Notes: a model not told the origin generated them from the letters alone. A stretch of 64,000 nt of DNA from Taeniopygia guttata (GCF_048771995.1 NC_133033.1:4898501-4962500); one strand, 5' to 3'; positions 1 through 13,988 are shown, counted from the stretch's first letter. Numbers and translations are program-made.

Positions 1-1525
<1,525 letters not shown>

Positions 1526-4369
1526 GATGCTCCTTCCAGGCTCCAGGGATTGCAGACCCAGTCCTGCCCAGGGCAGAAAGGCACCCCAAAATCCACTCTC
1601 ATCCCAGGCAAAACCTAACACAGCTGCCCGAACAGAGACACAGCTCTCAGGCCCTGAAACTGAGCCTGAACCCAACCTCCACCTTCTCTTAGTGCCTGAA
1701 AAATCTGGGCGATAGGCAGCCATTTCCCTTCCCAATTTGTTTTCCTCTGTCTCAATCTGTCCATTTGGCTCAGGAATGCAATTCTTGTGCTCCCTAACTC
1801 TTCCCGCACCTGCTTCAATTTGTTTTCCCTGTAGTGCTGCTGCTCTCAGGAAAGAAACGTTTGCCGATGGCTGCAAATCTTCCTGTCAATTATTTCTAGC
1901 TGAATTCTTGGAGGTACAAACCATCCCCAAATGTAGCTATATTCCCAACAAATGTTCTCCGTGCTCCCAGCCCATGCTTGGGGGGGAACTGTGGAGCTGT
2001 GTTACAGGGATCTCCACCTGGCACACACAGATGTAGCTCATGTAGGTGCTCCCAGGTGATGTTTCTGGGTGTCTGTGGGTGATGTGATGCATTTGCTGTG
2101 CCCTGGAGCTCTTTGTTTGATCTTCTCATGTTGTCTCACCTTCTCACAGGACTCACCTGAGTGCCTCAGCCACGAGCAGCTGGAGGGGAGGAGAACAATC
2201 TCTTTTCCTCTGTGTTTTCCTCCTTTCCAGCATATCCAGGTATCCATGGCTCTCTACCAGCATTACTCCTGAAGTTTGAAAATATGAGCAAATCCTGCTA
2301 CAGGTTGGGGAGTTGTTGGAGTGTGGAGGTTTTGGTAACCCTGTAAAGACAACCTTGGCCAGAGAGGCTGGGACCTCAGTGACGCCAGATCTCCTGTCGT
2401 GGTCCCTGCAGAAGATGAGCTCAGCACCTGGGAGCGTGAAAAGAAGAGTCCTGTGATCATCTGCCCCTCTAGGAAACTGGGGATCCTCACCAAGAGCCCT
2501 GATGGATGGCTGAATGACCTCTGCCTGCCTCTCGTGCCACCCCAGCACAAAGGACGTTCCCCTTCAGCATCAAAGAGGGGGTGTCTGTCACAGAGCAGCC
2601 TGTGTTCATCCCTGTGGGTCAGAGCCAGCGTGTGTCAAAGCCACATTAAATCTTGCTATGGAAGGAGGCCACCCCTCCTCCTCCAGCCTTTGTGAAACAT
2701 ACTGCAGTGCAGGGAGAGATTTTAAAGTATTCCAGTGTGGTCATTCAGGGGCACAGCAAACCCCTTGTGCTGTTGAATTCAGCATTTAGCCGCGTAGGAG
2801 AGTCCCACTGGTGAAAGGCTGCCCTGACTGATGTCCTGCTTCCCTCTGGGACAGCTCTGTTCATCAGGGCATCAGAGGAAGCAGCAGCAAAGAAATAGGA
2901 TGATGATTGAGCAGCTTTTCCTCCTGGATTGCACCAGCCCTGAGAGAGTGTCTAGGGAGGGAGGAAGGCACAGGGCTGCGCATGTCTCCTAACGAGGAGC
3001 CTTCGTTATCAGAGCCCGGATTGATTTGGCGTTTGTTGGTGCAACACATCGGCAAATGCGAGATTTCCGAGGGAAATATTTGCCAGCACTGTTAGGCTCC
3101 ATTAAGGCAATGTTTTGAGAGCCTGTTGTGTGCAGAGATGGTAAACAAGGCCAGCCTCCCCCGCTGCTTGCAAAGCCTCACTGCCGGTTAATTGCTGGGT
3201 ATAGAACTGTCAGCTTGAGACCATAGTTACAAGATTTGACAACTGAAAGAAACTTAAAGATATAATTAACCTTCTTGGTGGCCCAGATTTTGCTGAAACA
3301 GGTGAGCACTGCGGCTGCTTGTGCCTGGCAGGGAGCCCACAGCACCCAGCAGCATCCAGCCCTTGTCTGCAGGACAGGCACTCCTTGCCCAGCTGGAGCC
3401 TCCAGAACCCTGTGATTTGCAGGGGAAAAGGCTTTTCTGGATAGCTCTTGGTGTTGCACTCAAGTAAGGAGTTGGACCTCGTCACCTCAGGGAGGGTTTC
3501 CAGCTTTGGCTCCATTTCACAGCCACCCAAGCATCTCTGGGGGAAGTGCTCCCCTGCACACATCCCTGTGGATACAGGCCTGCTGCTGTGGGAGCAGCTT
3601 TGCTCCTGAGTCAAGAGGATCCCTAGCTGCCCCAGGTCTGCAGGGTGTTATCCAGGGGTCATGGACAGGGTGATTAATGCAACTTGAATGGCTCCAAAAG
3701 CCCTTTACCCCCTTGTTTCTGATGGCATTCACAGCTGCATCTGCCACCAGCAGTGAGCCACTCGAGCCAGTCATCTCACTTGGAGCAAGGAAAGCCTCTG
3801 GTGCTCACCAAACACCAGCCCTCCTCAGGCTCCAATCCTCCTCCACCATGTCTCAGTCTCTCCACTAGATTTAGGCATCTGGTCTTTCCCTGTCCTGCAG
3901 GAATTTGCTCACTGGCATCCCCTGTTAAACCAGGTCTTCCCTGACGTACTGCCCTGGCTGGGGATGGAGCCCAGCAGGGGAGGAGGACTGCCCAGGTAAT
4001 TTCCTGGAAAAACCCTTCTCATGCAAAAGCTGCTCACATGAGTGGCAAACAGCTATCAAGAATCCATCAGCAGCACTCCTTCCCTCACACATCAGGCCTC
4101 AGTTGCCCTCCTTAGCATTTTCCCAGTGCTTCCTGAGCAAGCAGGAGAGCAGCAGGCACGGGAAGCGCTCCCATTGCCCATCTGATTATTTATTTAGAGC
4201 ACGATGGATGGATTGAGCCGGGCTGGATGCAACCTCCCCATTTCCTGGCTTTGCTTATAGACATGGAGTCATGTCTCTCTGAAGCAAAGGCTTGGCTGTT
4301 GTGCAGGAGGGAGAGCCTCTGTTATCCCTCTGCAAATGTCTGCCTGCAAATCCAGTGAAGAACTGTTGG

Positions 4370-4545
4370 AAAATTGTAGATCATAGAAAACAGGACTGCA
4401 AGAACCCCCAGGGGATCAGCTGGTTCATTCCTCTCCTTCCCTGGGGAGATCGCTCCTGCTGGAGAGAAGCTGTGCTAAAATATCCGAAAAATCTCAGCCA
4501 TGCTCTCTGTGTTTTCTCTATTTACCAGGAAGGTTTTCCTGATGT
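4370..4545 (-). repeat. Possible old CR1 LINE fragment
   Basis: The phrase GATCATAGAAAACAGGACTG followed by CCCAGGGGATCAGCTGGTTC resembles the reverse complement of an old CR1 3' end (a 'catag..ggactgg' start, then 'gtcatctagtcc'). Similarity decays quickly to the right. It is much more degraded than the other CR1 pieces in the window. Confidence 0.35.
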
Positions 4546-5122
4546 GTCACACTGTGGGGGTGTGCTGCTGGGGGATGTGCTTTTGTGCTGCTGCACTGGA
4601 CAAGAGAATGATGGTGGAAGTGCCCCAAAATGGGCACTGGGCAGGACTGAGCGTCCCACTGGGGAGCCCAGCAAGCACAGGGTGTTGTGATCCACCCCTT
4701 CCCAGGCAATTTATTCATTGTAATGTTCACTGGAAGTTTTCTGTGGGGACACTCACGGTCCTCCATGCGTGGACCTTCCCCCATTGCTCTGCTCAGAGGG
4801 TTATTTGTGTCCTTTCAGTTTTTATATTCTAATCCCAGTCTGGGAATGGGATGCTTGTGATGGCCAGGGAGCCAGTGCTGGAGCTGAGCACGCTGGGGAT
4901 GCTGGTGGTGTGCTCAAACATTTTTGGGTAATTTAACAGGGACTGGCCCTTGGGCAAGCAGGGTCAGGTTTGCTGCTCCTCAGGGTGCTTTTCTTGCAGG
5001 TTGGTGTGTAAGGCCAGGAGGCCACCAGCCCCTTTTGCCATCGAGCCAGCCATGGCTCCCCAGGAGCTTGGCATGGATGGGTCAGCGGGTGTGGTTTTGT
5101 GTGCTGGGAAGGATGGAGCTCA

Positions 5123-5220
5123 CAGGTACCTGCTGGAGACCCTGGCCACAGTGACACAGAGGGTGTCCCTGCCTTGGGGATCCAGGTACCTGCTGGAGAC
5201 CCTGGCCATAGTGGCACAGA
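5123..5220. repeat. Tandem duplication, 60-bp period (two copies)
   Basis: The block CAGGTACCTGCTGGAGACCC plus GGCCA and following bases occurs at 5123-5160 and again exactly 60 bp later at 5183-5220, with only a few mismatches (for example CACAGTGACACAGA against TATAGTGGCACAGA). It lies in intergenic DNA with no nearby exon. Confidence 0.85.
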
Positions 5221-8200
5221 TGAGGAGGCAGTAGTCAGGCAGCCCAGCCATCTGGGAAAACATAATGGATCAAGCATATGGACAATTAAAAATGCAATGA
5301 CGGCATTTAGCAGGAGTTGTTTTCCAAGCTTATTTTAAGCCCAGTTTCCTGATCATCACAGCCCCAGGGACAGCGAGGGCCCTGCTCGTGGGGATTTTGG
5401 TGTGTGGGGGCTGAGTGCTCCATGATAGGTGGGAGAATTCACAGCTGGATTTTGATTTTTTTTTTTACAGTTGTGTCTTTGTGGCAGCTTAGGGGGTACG
5501 GATTTGATCCTGTCTTCTCCCTCTGGCTGGTTCTGCATGTTGCAGCTCTCCTCCCCCTCCTCTTCCCTCTCTCTAGGACAGGATGTAGTGTTTGCAATGT
5601 GAACATTCCAGCACAGGCAAAATATTGGCCACAGCAGAAATGATTTGGGCTTTTGTTTTTTTCTTGCCATTGGGGCTGGCTGTGCTGGAGGAACAGTGTT
5701 TGTCCATTAAAGGAGAACCCTTTATAGCAAGATAACTGCTTGCTAGATAATAATATATAATTAGCAAGGATCATTCCATAATCTAGTTTAATTGAGAGAG
5801 ACCATGGATGTTGTTCAGGGGACTGCCAGCACAAGAACTGGAGCATCATTAATTGCAGTGTAACCCTGGCATGGGTTTCTCTTTTTTTTTTTTTTTTTTC
5901 TTACTTACTGTGACATGTCAGAGCTCCTTTGTGTCTCAGTTTCCCCTCCTGTGAGGTGCCAGTTTACCATCAGAATGTTGCAGTGCCCTGCATGGAGGAG
6001 CAAGGTTTTGCTGGTTTTGTGGTCAACTGGGCTGGGGAAATCCTTCATGTGTTTCCCTCCCTCTGCCTCATCTTTTTTGCTTCTGTCCTCCACTGCTCCA
6101 GCCTCCTACTTCTGCTCCATAACATACCCTGGGAGGGAAGTTCCTGGAGCATCCTTTGGGCTCCAAGGATTTCTGTGGCATTTTCTTGTCTTAATGTCTT
6201 TTAATCCAGGGCCAGTTTAGCCAACCCGTCATATTACAGGACTGCCAGGGAAGCAAATGAGATCTAAAAGTTTGGGTTCTTTGTGAAGAAACCTTTGAAG
6301 AGCCTCTTGAAAGATGAAATCTGGTGAGCTGCTGAGCTCTCTCTTTTCCAAAGAACAGGGAGGGTCTTGTCTACTCCCATCTTCTTTCACCCAAGTAATT
6401 TGCAGCAGGACAAAGCTCTCCTGAGCTGTGCCTGCTGATGGGGAACAGAGCAAGCTGTCACCTACTGCCTTCCCAAATTTGCTCTTCAAAGCCAGGGTCA
6501 GAAGTCAGCTCTGGCAGGAGTGAATTCCCTTTTTCATTCCTCCTGGTGCTGCCCTGAGCCCACCCTGTGTTCCCCACGCGTGGGGAGGGGGATCAGGAGG
6601 TGACATCTCCAGAAGGTGCTTCCCTCCTCCCTTTGATGGGTGCAGCAGGTCTCTAGAGGTCTGCCAGCTTTATGTATGTACTCCTTTGCTGAAAACAATC
6701 TGTGGGATAGGCTTAATCTGGAAGAAAAGGGGGGAAAATAAGAACCTTTCTCTAGATTGGGTGCTTCCCTCATTTAACATTTCACTCTTAAAAGGAATTT
6801 CAGTCTCCATGCTAGAGAAAGAAAGCACAAAGTAGCCACTTTCATCCTCCCTTTTAATCTGGAAGGGTTTCCCCAGCATGAAGACCGGCCTGCATCAGCC
6901 ACAGGAGGGAAGGAAGAGCCAAGGAGCAGCAAACTGATTCAGCAGCTAACCCAAGGCATAAACAAACACAGTGTGCAGGTAAGGCTGCTCCATGGAGGGA
7001 ATCTGGTTTTTATAGACTAATTAAAAACTTCATTAGTGTCAGGTATCAAGTATCCTGTTGTCACATTCAGCATCACCCTTTGAGAAAATGAAGCCCTTTT
7101 TGGCCTGTTGCTTTCCCATCTCTGTTTTTGTTTTCTTTCCCAACCTTCCTTTCTGTTTTTGTCCTTAAAACATTCCTTGGTTCCCTGAATTCTTCCTGCT
7201 GTGGGTCTTGAGTCCAACTCTCCAGACTCTTTTCCAGTCCTCCAGTCAGTTTTCTGCAAAGCTGAATCCTCAGCCCAAATGTTACTACCAGCTTTAACAT
7301 CAAGATAAAAGAACTGGACCCAGAGCTTTACACTTGGGTTCATTTGAAACAAGCTGGACAAAAACATCAACCATTAAATAGAGGAAATTTATAGGAGTTT
7401 TCTGGTCATGTGCAGCAACTCTGCATCCCTGAAATTACTTTCTAAATTAAAAATATTTGGCAGAGCCAGACTGTATCTGACCTGTGTGGGAAACTTCTTT
7501 GGCCGGGCTCTCATTAGACCAGAAGTTCCTAATTTTCAGGAATTTTCCTTCTCACGTTACCCAAATAGAGAAAACACAGCCTGGCACCAGGAACAGGAAG
7601 CTGAAAATAAATAACTGCAGGTCTTGGTGTTGCAGCTCTGATGCAAAAGCTGTGTCATTCATTGATCCTGAACCCCTCCTCATGGTCCAGGATACACAAA
7701 TTCAATTAAAGCTGTGCAGTTTGAAGCTATTCAAATGGAAATTGGAGCTTGTAAGAAATTGAGGATTTTCCCATGTTTTGCTACATCCTGGTCAACAAGT
7801 GTTACATGTTATTGAATATTACCCACACCATCACCACACATGGATCTGCCAGCTTCTGCCTCCAACACACCTGACCTTAACTTCCTACAAATAAAACCTA
7901 TGTGTTCAGCTGTTTGAGGACACCTCCAATGTGCACAGGCAAAACTGGTTTTGCACTGGCCCAAGCCGACAAACAGTGTTTAAGATATTCTTAAGAGAAC
8001 CTGCAATTACCTAATTAAATTTATGGAGTTCAACATCTCAAGTAAGTTTTGGGTGATTCTGCTAAGGGTCTACAGACGAAAAAGTACCTAGCAGGTCCAA
8101 GTAATGACAGTCAATCCTTTTTTAGGTGAAGATATGAACACCATGCCTGGAATAGCCTTAATAACAGCTTATAGAGAACAAAACAACTTGTGGCACAAAA

Positions 8201-8349
8201 GAAATCAGAGCAAATATAGAGGCAAGAATTTGAATTTTCAGTAACTAGAAAGAATTCAAACAATAGTTTGTTGCTTAGATTTGTTCACGCAATCATTCTG
8301 AACCCTGTTCCTTTTAGAGAAAAAAAGCCTTTAAAGGGAGTATTTTAGT

Positions 8350-8355
8350 TTTATT
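8350..8355 (-). terminator. Candidate polyadenylation signal of TCEANC2 (AATAAA)
   Basis: TTTATT on the plus strand is AATAAA on the minus strand, about 730 bases after the TCEANC2 stop codon. It is the first canonical hexamer met downstream of that stop. Position and orientation fit; usage is inferred. Confidence 0.5.
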
Positions 8356-9084
8356 TAGATAATTCATTACAAGTTTTTTTTTCACATTACAGTAAAAACA
8401 AGCACCATGTTTACATCATGAGTGAGGTTTGGAAGGCTGAACAGGGGGCTCCTTGAACAGCAGAGGCATTAAATAGCACCTTTACCCTGGGGCTTTAGAA
8501 AATCCCCCAAATCACAGGATGACTAAGAAGATGGAAGTCACTGAAATCCATTTTGCATCCAGTTCTGGAATGCAGCAAAGGGAAATCACCTTGGCAAAAC
8601 AGCTCTTGCCACAGGCCGGGCCCAGATGCAGCAGACATGGCTGATTTAGGGCTAACTAGAGTTGGCACTTATCCCCCAGGAATCCCCTCCCATGGACCAA
8701 TTACCCATAATTACCAGTATTTCCAGCCAGCGGAGCACAGAGCTGCTCCTTTAAAAGGGTTATTCAGCTGATTACACCTGAAGATCCACCTCAGGGATCG
8801 AGCTAAACTGAGCTACAACAAACGGGCAGAAGAAAGAAACAGGTGAGTCAGCAAGGATGGAAAAGACACAGAAGAGTAGAAGAAACTTTCCTTGCAACAA
8901 GCCCACATGGATTTCCAGCAAGTCAGATTTCCAGCACCCATTCCATCATTAGTCCTTCCCTCCAGCAGCCCCATTTGTGGAGTCACCAGTCAGCCCTCCT
9001 GCACTGCCCTCACCGCGGGAAGGGCTCCCAGTTCCACGGAGATGCAGGCACAGGAAGTTCTCCCTCGGGATCAAGCACAGCACC

Positions 9085-12000
9085 TCACTTTTTATGGCTC
9101 TGTACAAAGGCAGGGACAGTGAGTGTGCCATCCTTGACTCCTGCTCGGGTCTCAGGTTTGTGCTTTAATGAGAAGACGAGGGCTCGCACGGCCCGGCGAT
9201 ACGGAGCGCTAATGAGGCGGGAACACAGATGAAAAGCTTCGCGCTCAATATTTTCAGCCAGTGGGTGATCAATCTGAAAACAGCAAAGTATAAAATTAGA
9301 TCTTTACATTTAATAAGGAGGCCAGCTGATTGAAATTGGAGTTTGGTGCCTTTCGGTGTTTCTTCATTAATCAGCTTAGATTCAAGGAAATCTGCTTCCC
9401 ATCACAAGTGTAACAGGAAGAGCAATTTAATTCCACCCTAGCAATTAAGGGACAAGGCAGCGTGGTCAGTGGCAGGGAACATATCCCCACCTCCAGCTGG
9501 GTGACAGTACTTTGCCATCACAACAGGAAACTAATCTGTGACAAGCTTTGGGTATCAAGCTCACTGCAATTATAAGCTATGCTGTAGTGTCTCCATAAAG
9601 CTCACTTTTGATCTGGCTGATATAAGGTACCTTGGATACTATTTTAAACTTGATTCCAACAGCAACTCTAAGACATGCCAAACACTTGGCAACTCTGCCT
9701 GGTGCTATAAAGGGAAATGTGGGATCTCTGTCTGTAGAAGGAGGTGTAATTAAGAATGCAGAAAGGAATTTGCTAAATGTTAATTATGTAGTTATTGCTT
9801 CAACATGTGCCAAAACCTGTAATTCAGCACAGTTTAGGAAGAAATCCCCCACCCTTCAAGAAATGGTTTTAATTTCACTCCTGCCTTTTGTGATGGGGAA
9901 TCTTCCATGCATTGCACGCAGGAGATTCCAGTGAGCTAAGTAGTATTCGTGCAAATCCTTCACCACACGAGTTTTGCTACCCATCACTAAAAAGCCCCTT
10001 GGATCCACTCAGTCCCACCTTCCCTTCTCTCTTTTGTCAGCCTCTCAGGTGTCAGTACAGCAGCTGTGGCTTCCCTGCCTTAATAAGCAGTTCAACTGCT
10101 GTGCCCTCTGCTTGCACATGTGGTGGCTGCAGGTGTTTTCAGGTGAGTCCTGTTCAGAAGCAATTCTGCTTTACCCAATTCTTCTCATTTTAGGAACAAA
10201 ATCTTTATGTTCCACAGATTTAGACTTTATTGCCGCTGTAATTACCATGCATAGCTGTGCTTTTTAAGAACTAAGCTGGACTCACCAAAGGCGAGCTCCC
10301 ACCTTTCTGAGGCATTCCTACAGCGAACCATCCTTCTGTGCTGTCCCAGACTGAAAGCTGGAGAGGTTATTCTCACAGCTAGCAAACACACAACTTTCAA
10401 ACTCTTGAATGTTTATAATTTGACTTGCCATTGAAAGATAATTAATGAATAAATTGAAAATTAAAATTATTATGGCATTTCATAGACCAAGGAAACTAGT
10501 TATTAGCCTTACAGCAGAGCCTTGTTCATTTAGTTAAACATACCTGAGGGATTTGGTATTTATCACCACTTTATATACTATCAACCTTGCCTCTCCGTTT
10601 TTGCTATAGATTTTAATTTGCAAATATTTAATTAGGAAACACCCAAAAAGTCCCACTGTTGCTTTCATAGCTGTTTAGTAGGACAAACTTCATATTCTAT
10701 TTACTTCCACCTTGTACAGCCCAACTGCAGTGGCCACACAAGTAATCTGTTCACAGGCTATGGAAATGACAACAAATACACCTCTGTGGCAAGCACATTT
10801 CTCTCTGTGTACCTCTGTGAAAAATCCTGAGAGAGAGAGAAATGTGAGGCCTCACTCACAATTAGCAGGTTCGCTTGATTAACAACCAAAAACCATTATC
10901 TACCTTGCAAATGAAGTTACTTATAAATAGGGATGTGCTGTGAATCCCTAAAAATAGGAACGGATCACCTGGTCTTGTCCCCACTCAGCAGGCAGGACCA
11001 GCTTGGCTGGAAAAGGTTTAACTTGTTCCCACAGGAAGGGATTTTTGGAGCCACAGAACTGCACCTCTAATTCCAGAGCTTCACAGAGCAGCTTCCGAGC
11101 GTTCCTCCTGAAGGCCTCGGTCCTGGGGTCGCTCCTGACCTCGATGGAGGGCCTGTTGGAGTGCTCCCTGATGAAGGCTCGCCACTCCCTGCAGATGGCC
11201 CTGGCGAGGCCGGACACCTCCGGGTCAGGGTGTTTGCGCATCCTGTTCACCGTGTGACCTGGAAAACAGGAACAGCTCCCATGGGACTGGCACCTGGGCA
11301 AAAATACAACTGACACCGGTCAAATCCTAAAGCAGCCACACACCTTCTTAGCTTGGGCAGCCTCAGCAAAACAACCAAAGCACTGACACAAACATAAACA
11401 GAAAATTACAAGGATTGCAGCATGGAGCTTGAGAAATTAGCATGGAATTGTGAAAATCACCTTCCCAAGTCACCCAGGTGTGGAGCGACACTTATTAACA
11501 CAAGCTGCGCTAGTTGTTTTCACTGATCCTGGATCTGGTGAAGGTTTTTAAGCTTGGCCTACAAAAAGTGTTGGTTTTTAGCTGGGAACCCCTTTAAGGA
11601 AGCAGATGTTGCTGGTGATGGCTGTAGTATTTAAACGTGGGAACACCACGCTGACTCCAAGCAGAACCTTTCTCACCCAGAAGGCCTGGCAGTGCAGAAG
11701 AGGCTTTCCCCTTCGAGGAGACAAAAGGAACCTTCCTGCTTCCAGAGGGGTGTTTTTCCCTGGCCAGGAGCGCTGTTGGCCAGGAGATGTCACTGTTAGG
11801 CTTCAGTGCCTCCTCCAGGCCGGAGCTATTCAGGCAGGCATTGGGAAAAATCCCGGGAAAAGCCTAAATAAACGGAACAGATCAGAAGGATGGGGAAAGG
11901 GGCGGATTGCAGCTGCTTTTCCAGAGCTCTGTGAACAGAGCTCCGGCTGCTCTGATGGCAAACAAAGGCCGGGATGCTCTCCCCGTTCAGGAAAGGCAGG

Positions 12001-13673
12001 GACCATGTGGTCACCCTTATCCCTCCCCCAAGTCCTGTGGAGAAGAGGCAGGCATCGGGCTGTGCCATTTGCACGGAGCTGCTCATCTGCTGGGGATTCC
12101 TCAGCGTGAGGATGCAGGAAGCAGTTCTGGGCCACTCTGAGATTTTCTCACACCTTCAGGGGATTCAGCCAAATCAGATAAATGAGCACTGACAGCAGGA
12201 GAAGGAATAAACCACAGAGTTACCAAGGAGAGCTCTTCAAAGCTCTGACCACAAAAGGGGTGATGCAGTATTTCCTGGGAGGAATCAGAGGACAGCTGAC
12301 TTTTTCAGTACCAGCTGTGAAAACTGCAGGCTTGATATCAACAATATTTCACTGCCAGAAAATTCCTCATTTCTTAAAAAGCTTCCAAACTAATCTCTAG
12401 TCTACTGACAAGCCAAGCAGACACAAGACAGCCTAATATTCACAGTTTAGATAGACCAGATGTACCTATTTTAGTAGAAAGTAACACTTCCTTGGAAGGT
12501 ATCTTCTTCTTCAGCTCCTCCAAAGCTTCCATCAGGTTCTCTTTTGGTTGCCCAGGAAGCTCAAGTATAGACTTCCATCGTTTTATGTCTTCCACAACCA
12601 CAACTCTCTGGGAAAGAGAAAAGCTCCTTATGAAAGTGGAATATTGTTATGATAAGTAAGGACACCACCTACCTCTCAGCTAATGGGGCTGTTATCAGTA
12701 CATGAATTATTGATCATGGCACAGAATATATAATGGGTGCTTGCTTGGAATTAGGAAACTCCTGCAAATCAGGACTGAAGTAACCAGCAAACAAAGTGAA
12801 AGGCTTCACCCTGGTCTGCCAAACTCTGGGCACGTAACAGCAAACTCCTCCTGGAAGTGTTCTGAATTTAAGGAATCCATTGTATAAATGTTTCTAAATA
12901 GGAAAAGGGATGAAGAGGGAGGTGGCTGATTATCCTTGGAATCCAGCTCAGATTGACTATAGAATAAAACAATGCCAGCAAGGTGAGAAACAAAGCATTA
13001 GGGAACATGAATGCAAACCCGAATACACTGCACAGTTGCAGTGTTTTTCACTGGTTTTGCCACAGACCTTGACAGAGCAGACTGCAAACAGTGCCAGCCT
13101 CATATTTTGGATGCGAAGCATCTTATTCAGCAGTGCAGGTCAGACAACTGCACTGCTTTATGCACCACTGTTTTGATTTTTTCCACACTCGATGAACTTT
13201 TTGGTGCAGCAAATGTTTTGCTGCTGTGTTTCTACAAGCAGGTGACCAAGAGGGCTTCAGCTCTCGTGCAGGTCTCACACACGACATCCATGAAATGAAC
13301 GGAAAGGTTTTCCTTGCTGGAAAGGGATGAGAGCCAGCTGGAAATACTGCGGCTGGCGGGCTGTCCTCGAATCGTGTGCCCAGCCGAGTTCTAACCCACG
13401 GCCCCCCTTGCAAGGCAGCAGAGCCCTCTGCACTGTACAACCACTCCCCTGTTCGGATCCCGCCGCAGCGCTGCAAAGATTTCGGTGCAGAACCGGCGTT
13501 CGCGCACCGCCGCCCCGCCCGTGCTGCGGGAGGCCGGGCCGGGCCCCCGCTCCCTCCCATCGGTGACCTGCCTTGAGGGACTCGAGGGTGACCTGCCGGC
13601 AGACGCGGGGTGCGGGCGCGGCCCGGCGGGGGCTCTGCGGGCCGCGGGCGCAGCGCACCACGAACCGATCCAT
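9085..13673 (-). CDS. TCEANC2: Transcription elongation factor A N-terminal and central domain-containing 2
   Basis: Four coding exons on the minus strand: 13572-13673 (ATG at 13671-13673), 12466-12607, 11065-11258 and 9085-9273 (stop TGA 9085-9087). They join in frame to 208 residues, the same length I recall for human TCEANC2. Residues about 35-125 form a TFIIS N-terminal (LW-type) helical domain: [46 protein letters not shown], then [12 protein letters not shown]. The last exon encodes [19 protein letters not shown] and the end FVQSHKK; it has no methionine and is easy to miss. The family is nuclear and inferred to act in transcript elongation; the exact role is poorly known. Intron 1 begins with GC, not GT: AAG|GCAGGT pairs in frame with acceptor CCCAG|AGAGTT. 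The gene is divergent from TMEM59. Confidence 0.93.
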
Positions 13674-13788
13674 GCTCGCCCGGCCGCTTTCCTTCACGGA
13701 AGCCGCCGACGCGGCCTCGCCATTTCCGCCCGGTAGTTCCCTCCAGGGGCGAGGCCCTATGGGATAGCCGGGGGTACCCCGCGGTGCT

Positions 13789-13805
13789 GACTACACTTCC
13801 CAGCA
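13789..13805 (+). promoter_or_regulatory. ZNF143/THAP11-type site, copy 1
   Basis: The bases GACTACACTTCCCAGCA match the vertebrate SBS consensus (ACTACAATTCCCAGCA) except for one position. This element is typical of bidirectional CpG-island promoters of housekeeping genes. Confidence 0.8.
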
Positions 13806-13906
13806 GGCAGCGCGCGGAAGATGGTGCCGCTGCCTCGCCCTTTCCGTGCAGTAGTTTCCGCCGGGGGCGAGGCTCTATGGAATGGGCGGGGATGCCCCGC
13901 GGTGCG

Positions 13907-13923
13907 GACTACACTTCCCAGCA
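13907..13923 (+). promoter_or_regulatory. ZNF143/THAP11-type site, copy 2
   Basis: An identical 17-base GACTACACTTCCCAGCA lies 118 bp after the first copy, 66 bases before the TMEM59 start codon. The element is better conserved between the copies than the sequence around it. Confidence 0.8.
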
Positions 13924-13988
13924 AGCTCCGTGAGCGGCACATCTCGCGAGAGGCTGCCGGCGGCTGGTGCCGGGGCGGAGGAGCGAAG

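Larger units (their letters stand above)
1526..8349. other. CDCP2 3' UTR followed by intergenic DNA
   Basis: No exon could be supported in this 6.8 kb on either strand. The first part is the CDCP2 3' UTR; an ATTAAA at 2645-2650 is the first plausible plus-strand polyadenylation signal. The block around 2990-3115 has scattered CpGs and an unusual, non-repetitive composition compared with its flanks, and could be a conserved noncoding element, but this cannot be judged without an alignment. A 60-bp tandem duplication sits at 5123-5220, a weak CR1-like stretch near 4370-4545, and a poly-T run at 5882-5900. Confidence 0.6.
13711..13946. repeat. 118-bp tandem duplication inside the promoter
   Basis: Copy 1 (about 13711-13828) and copy 2 (about 13829-13946) align at a constant offset of 118: GCCTCGCC at 13714 and 13832, and GACTACACTTCCCAGCA at 13789 and 13907. 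The shared order is GCCTCGCC, TTTCCG, GTAGTT, GGGGCGAGG, CTATGG, CCCCGCGGTGC, then the ACTACACTTCCC box. The copies have diverged noticeably, so this is not an assembly echo of an identical segment. Confidence 0.9.
13674..13988. promoter_or_regulatory. Bidirectional CpG-island promoter of TCEANC2 and TMEM59
   Basis: Only 315 bases separate the two start codons, which point away from each other. The sequence is CpG rich with no TATA box. It contains two ZNF143/THAP11 (SBS-type) sites with the core ACTACACTTCCCAGCA, each inside one copy of a 118-bp tandem duplication. AAGATGGCGG, a YY1-type motif, overlaps the TMEM59 start codon at 13986-13995, and AAGATGGTGCC in the duplicated module at 13819-13829 is a second weaker match. 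The CpG island extends on both sides (about 13440-14200). Confidence 0.85.

Noticed and set aside
10948-11316. TCEANC2 ending by read-through of exon 3 into the intron
   Set aside because: The tail after ALELE has no family similarity, whereas a good donor at the same point joins in frame to 9273-9085, which restores the conserved C-terminus and the exact family length.
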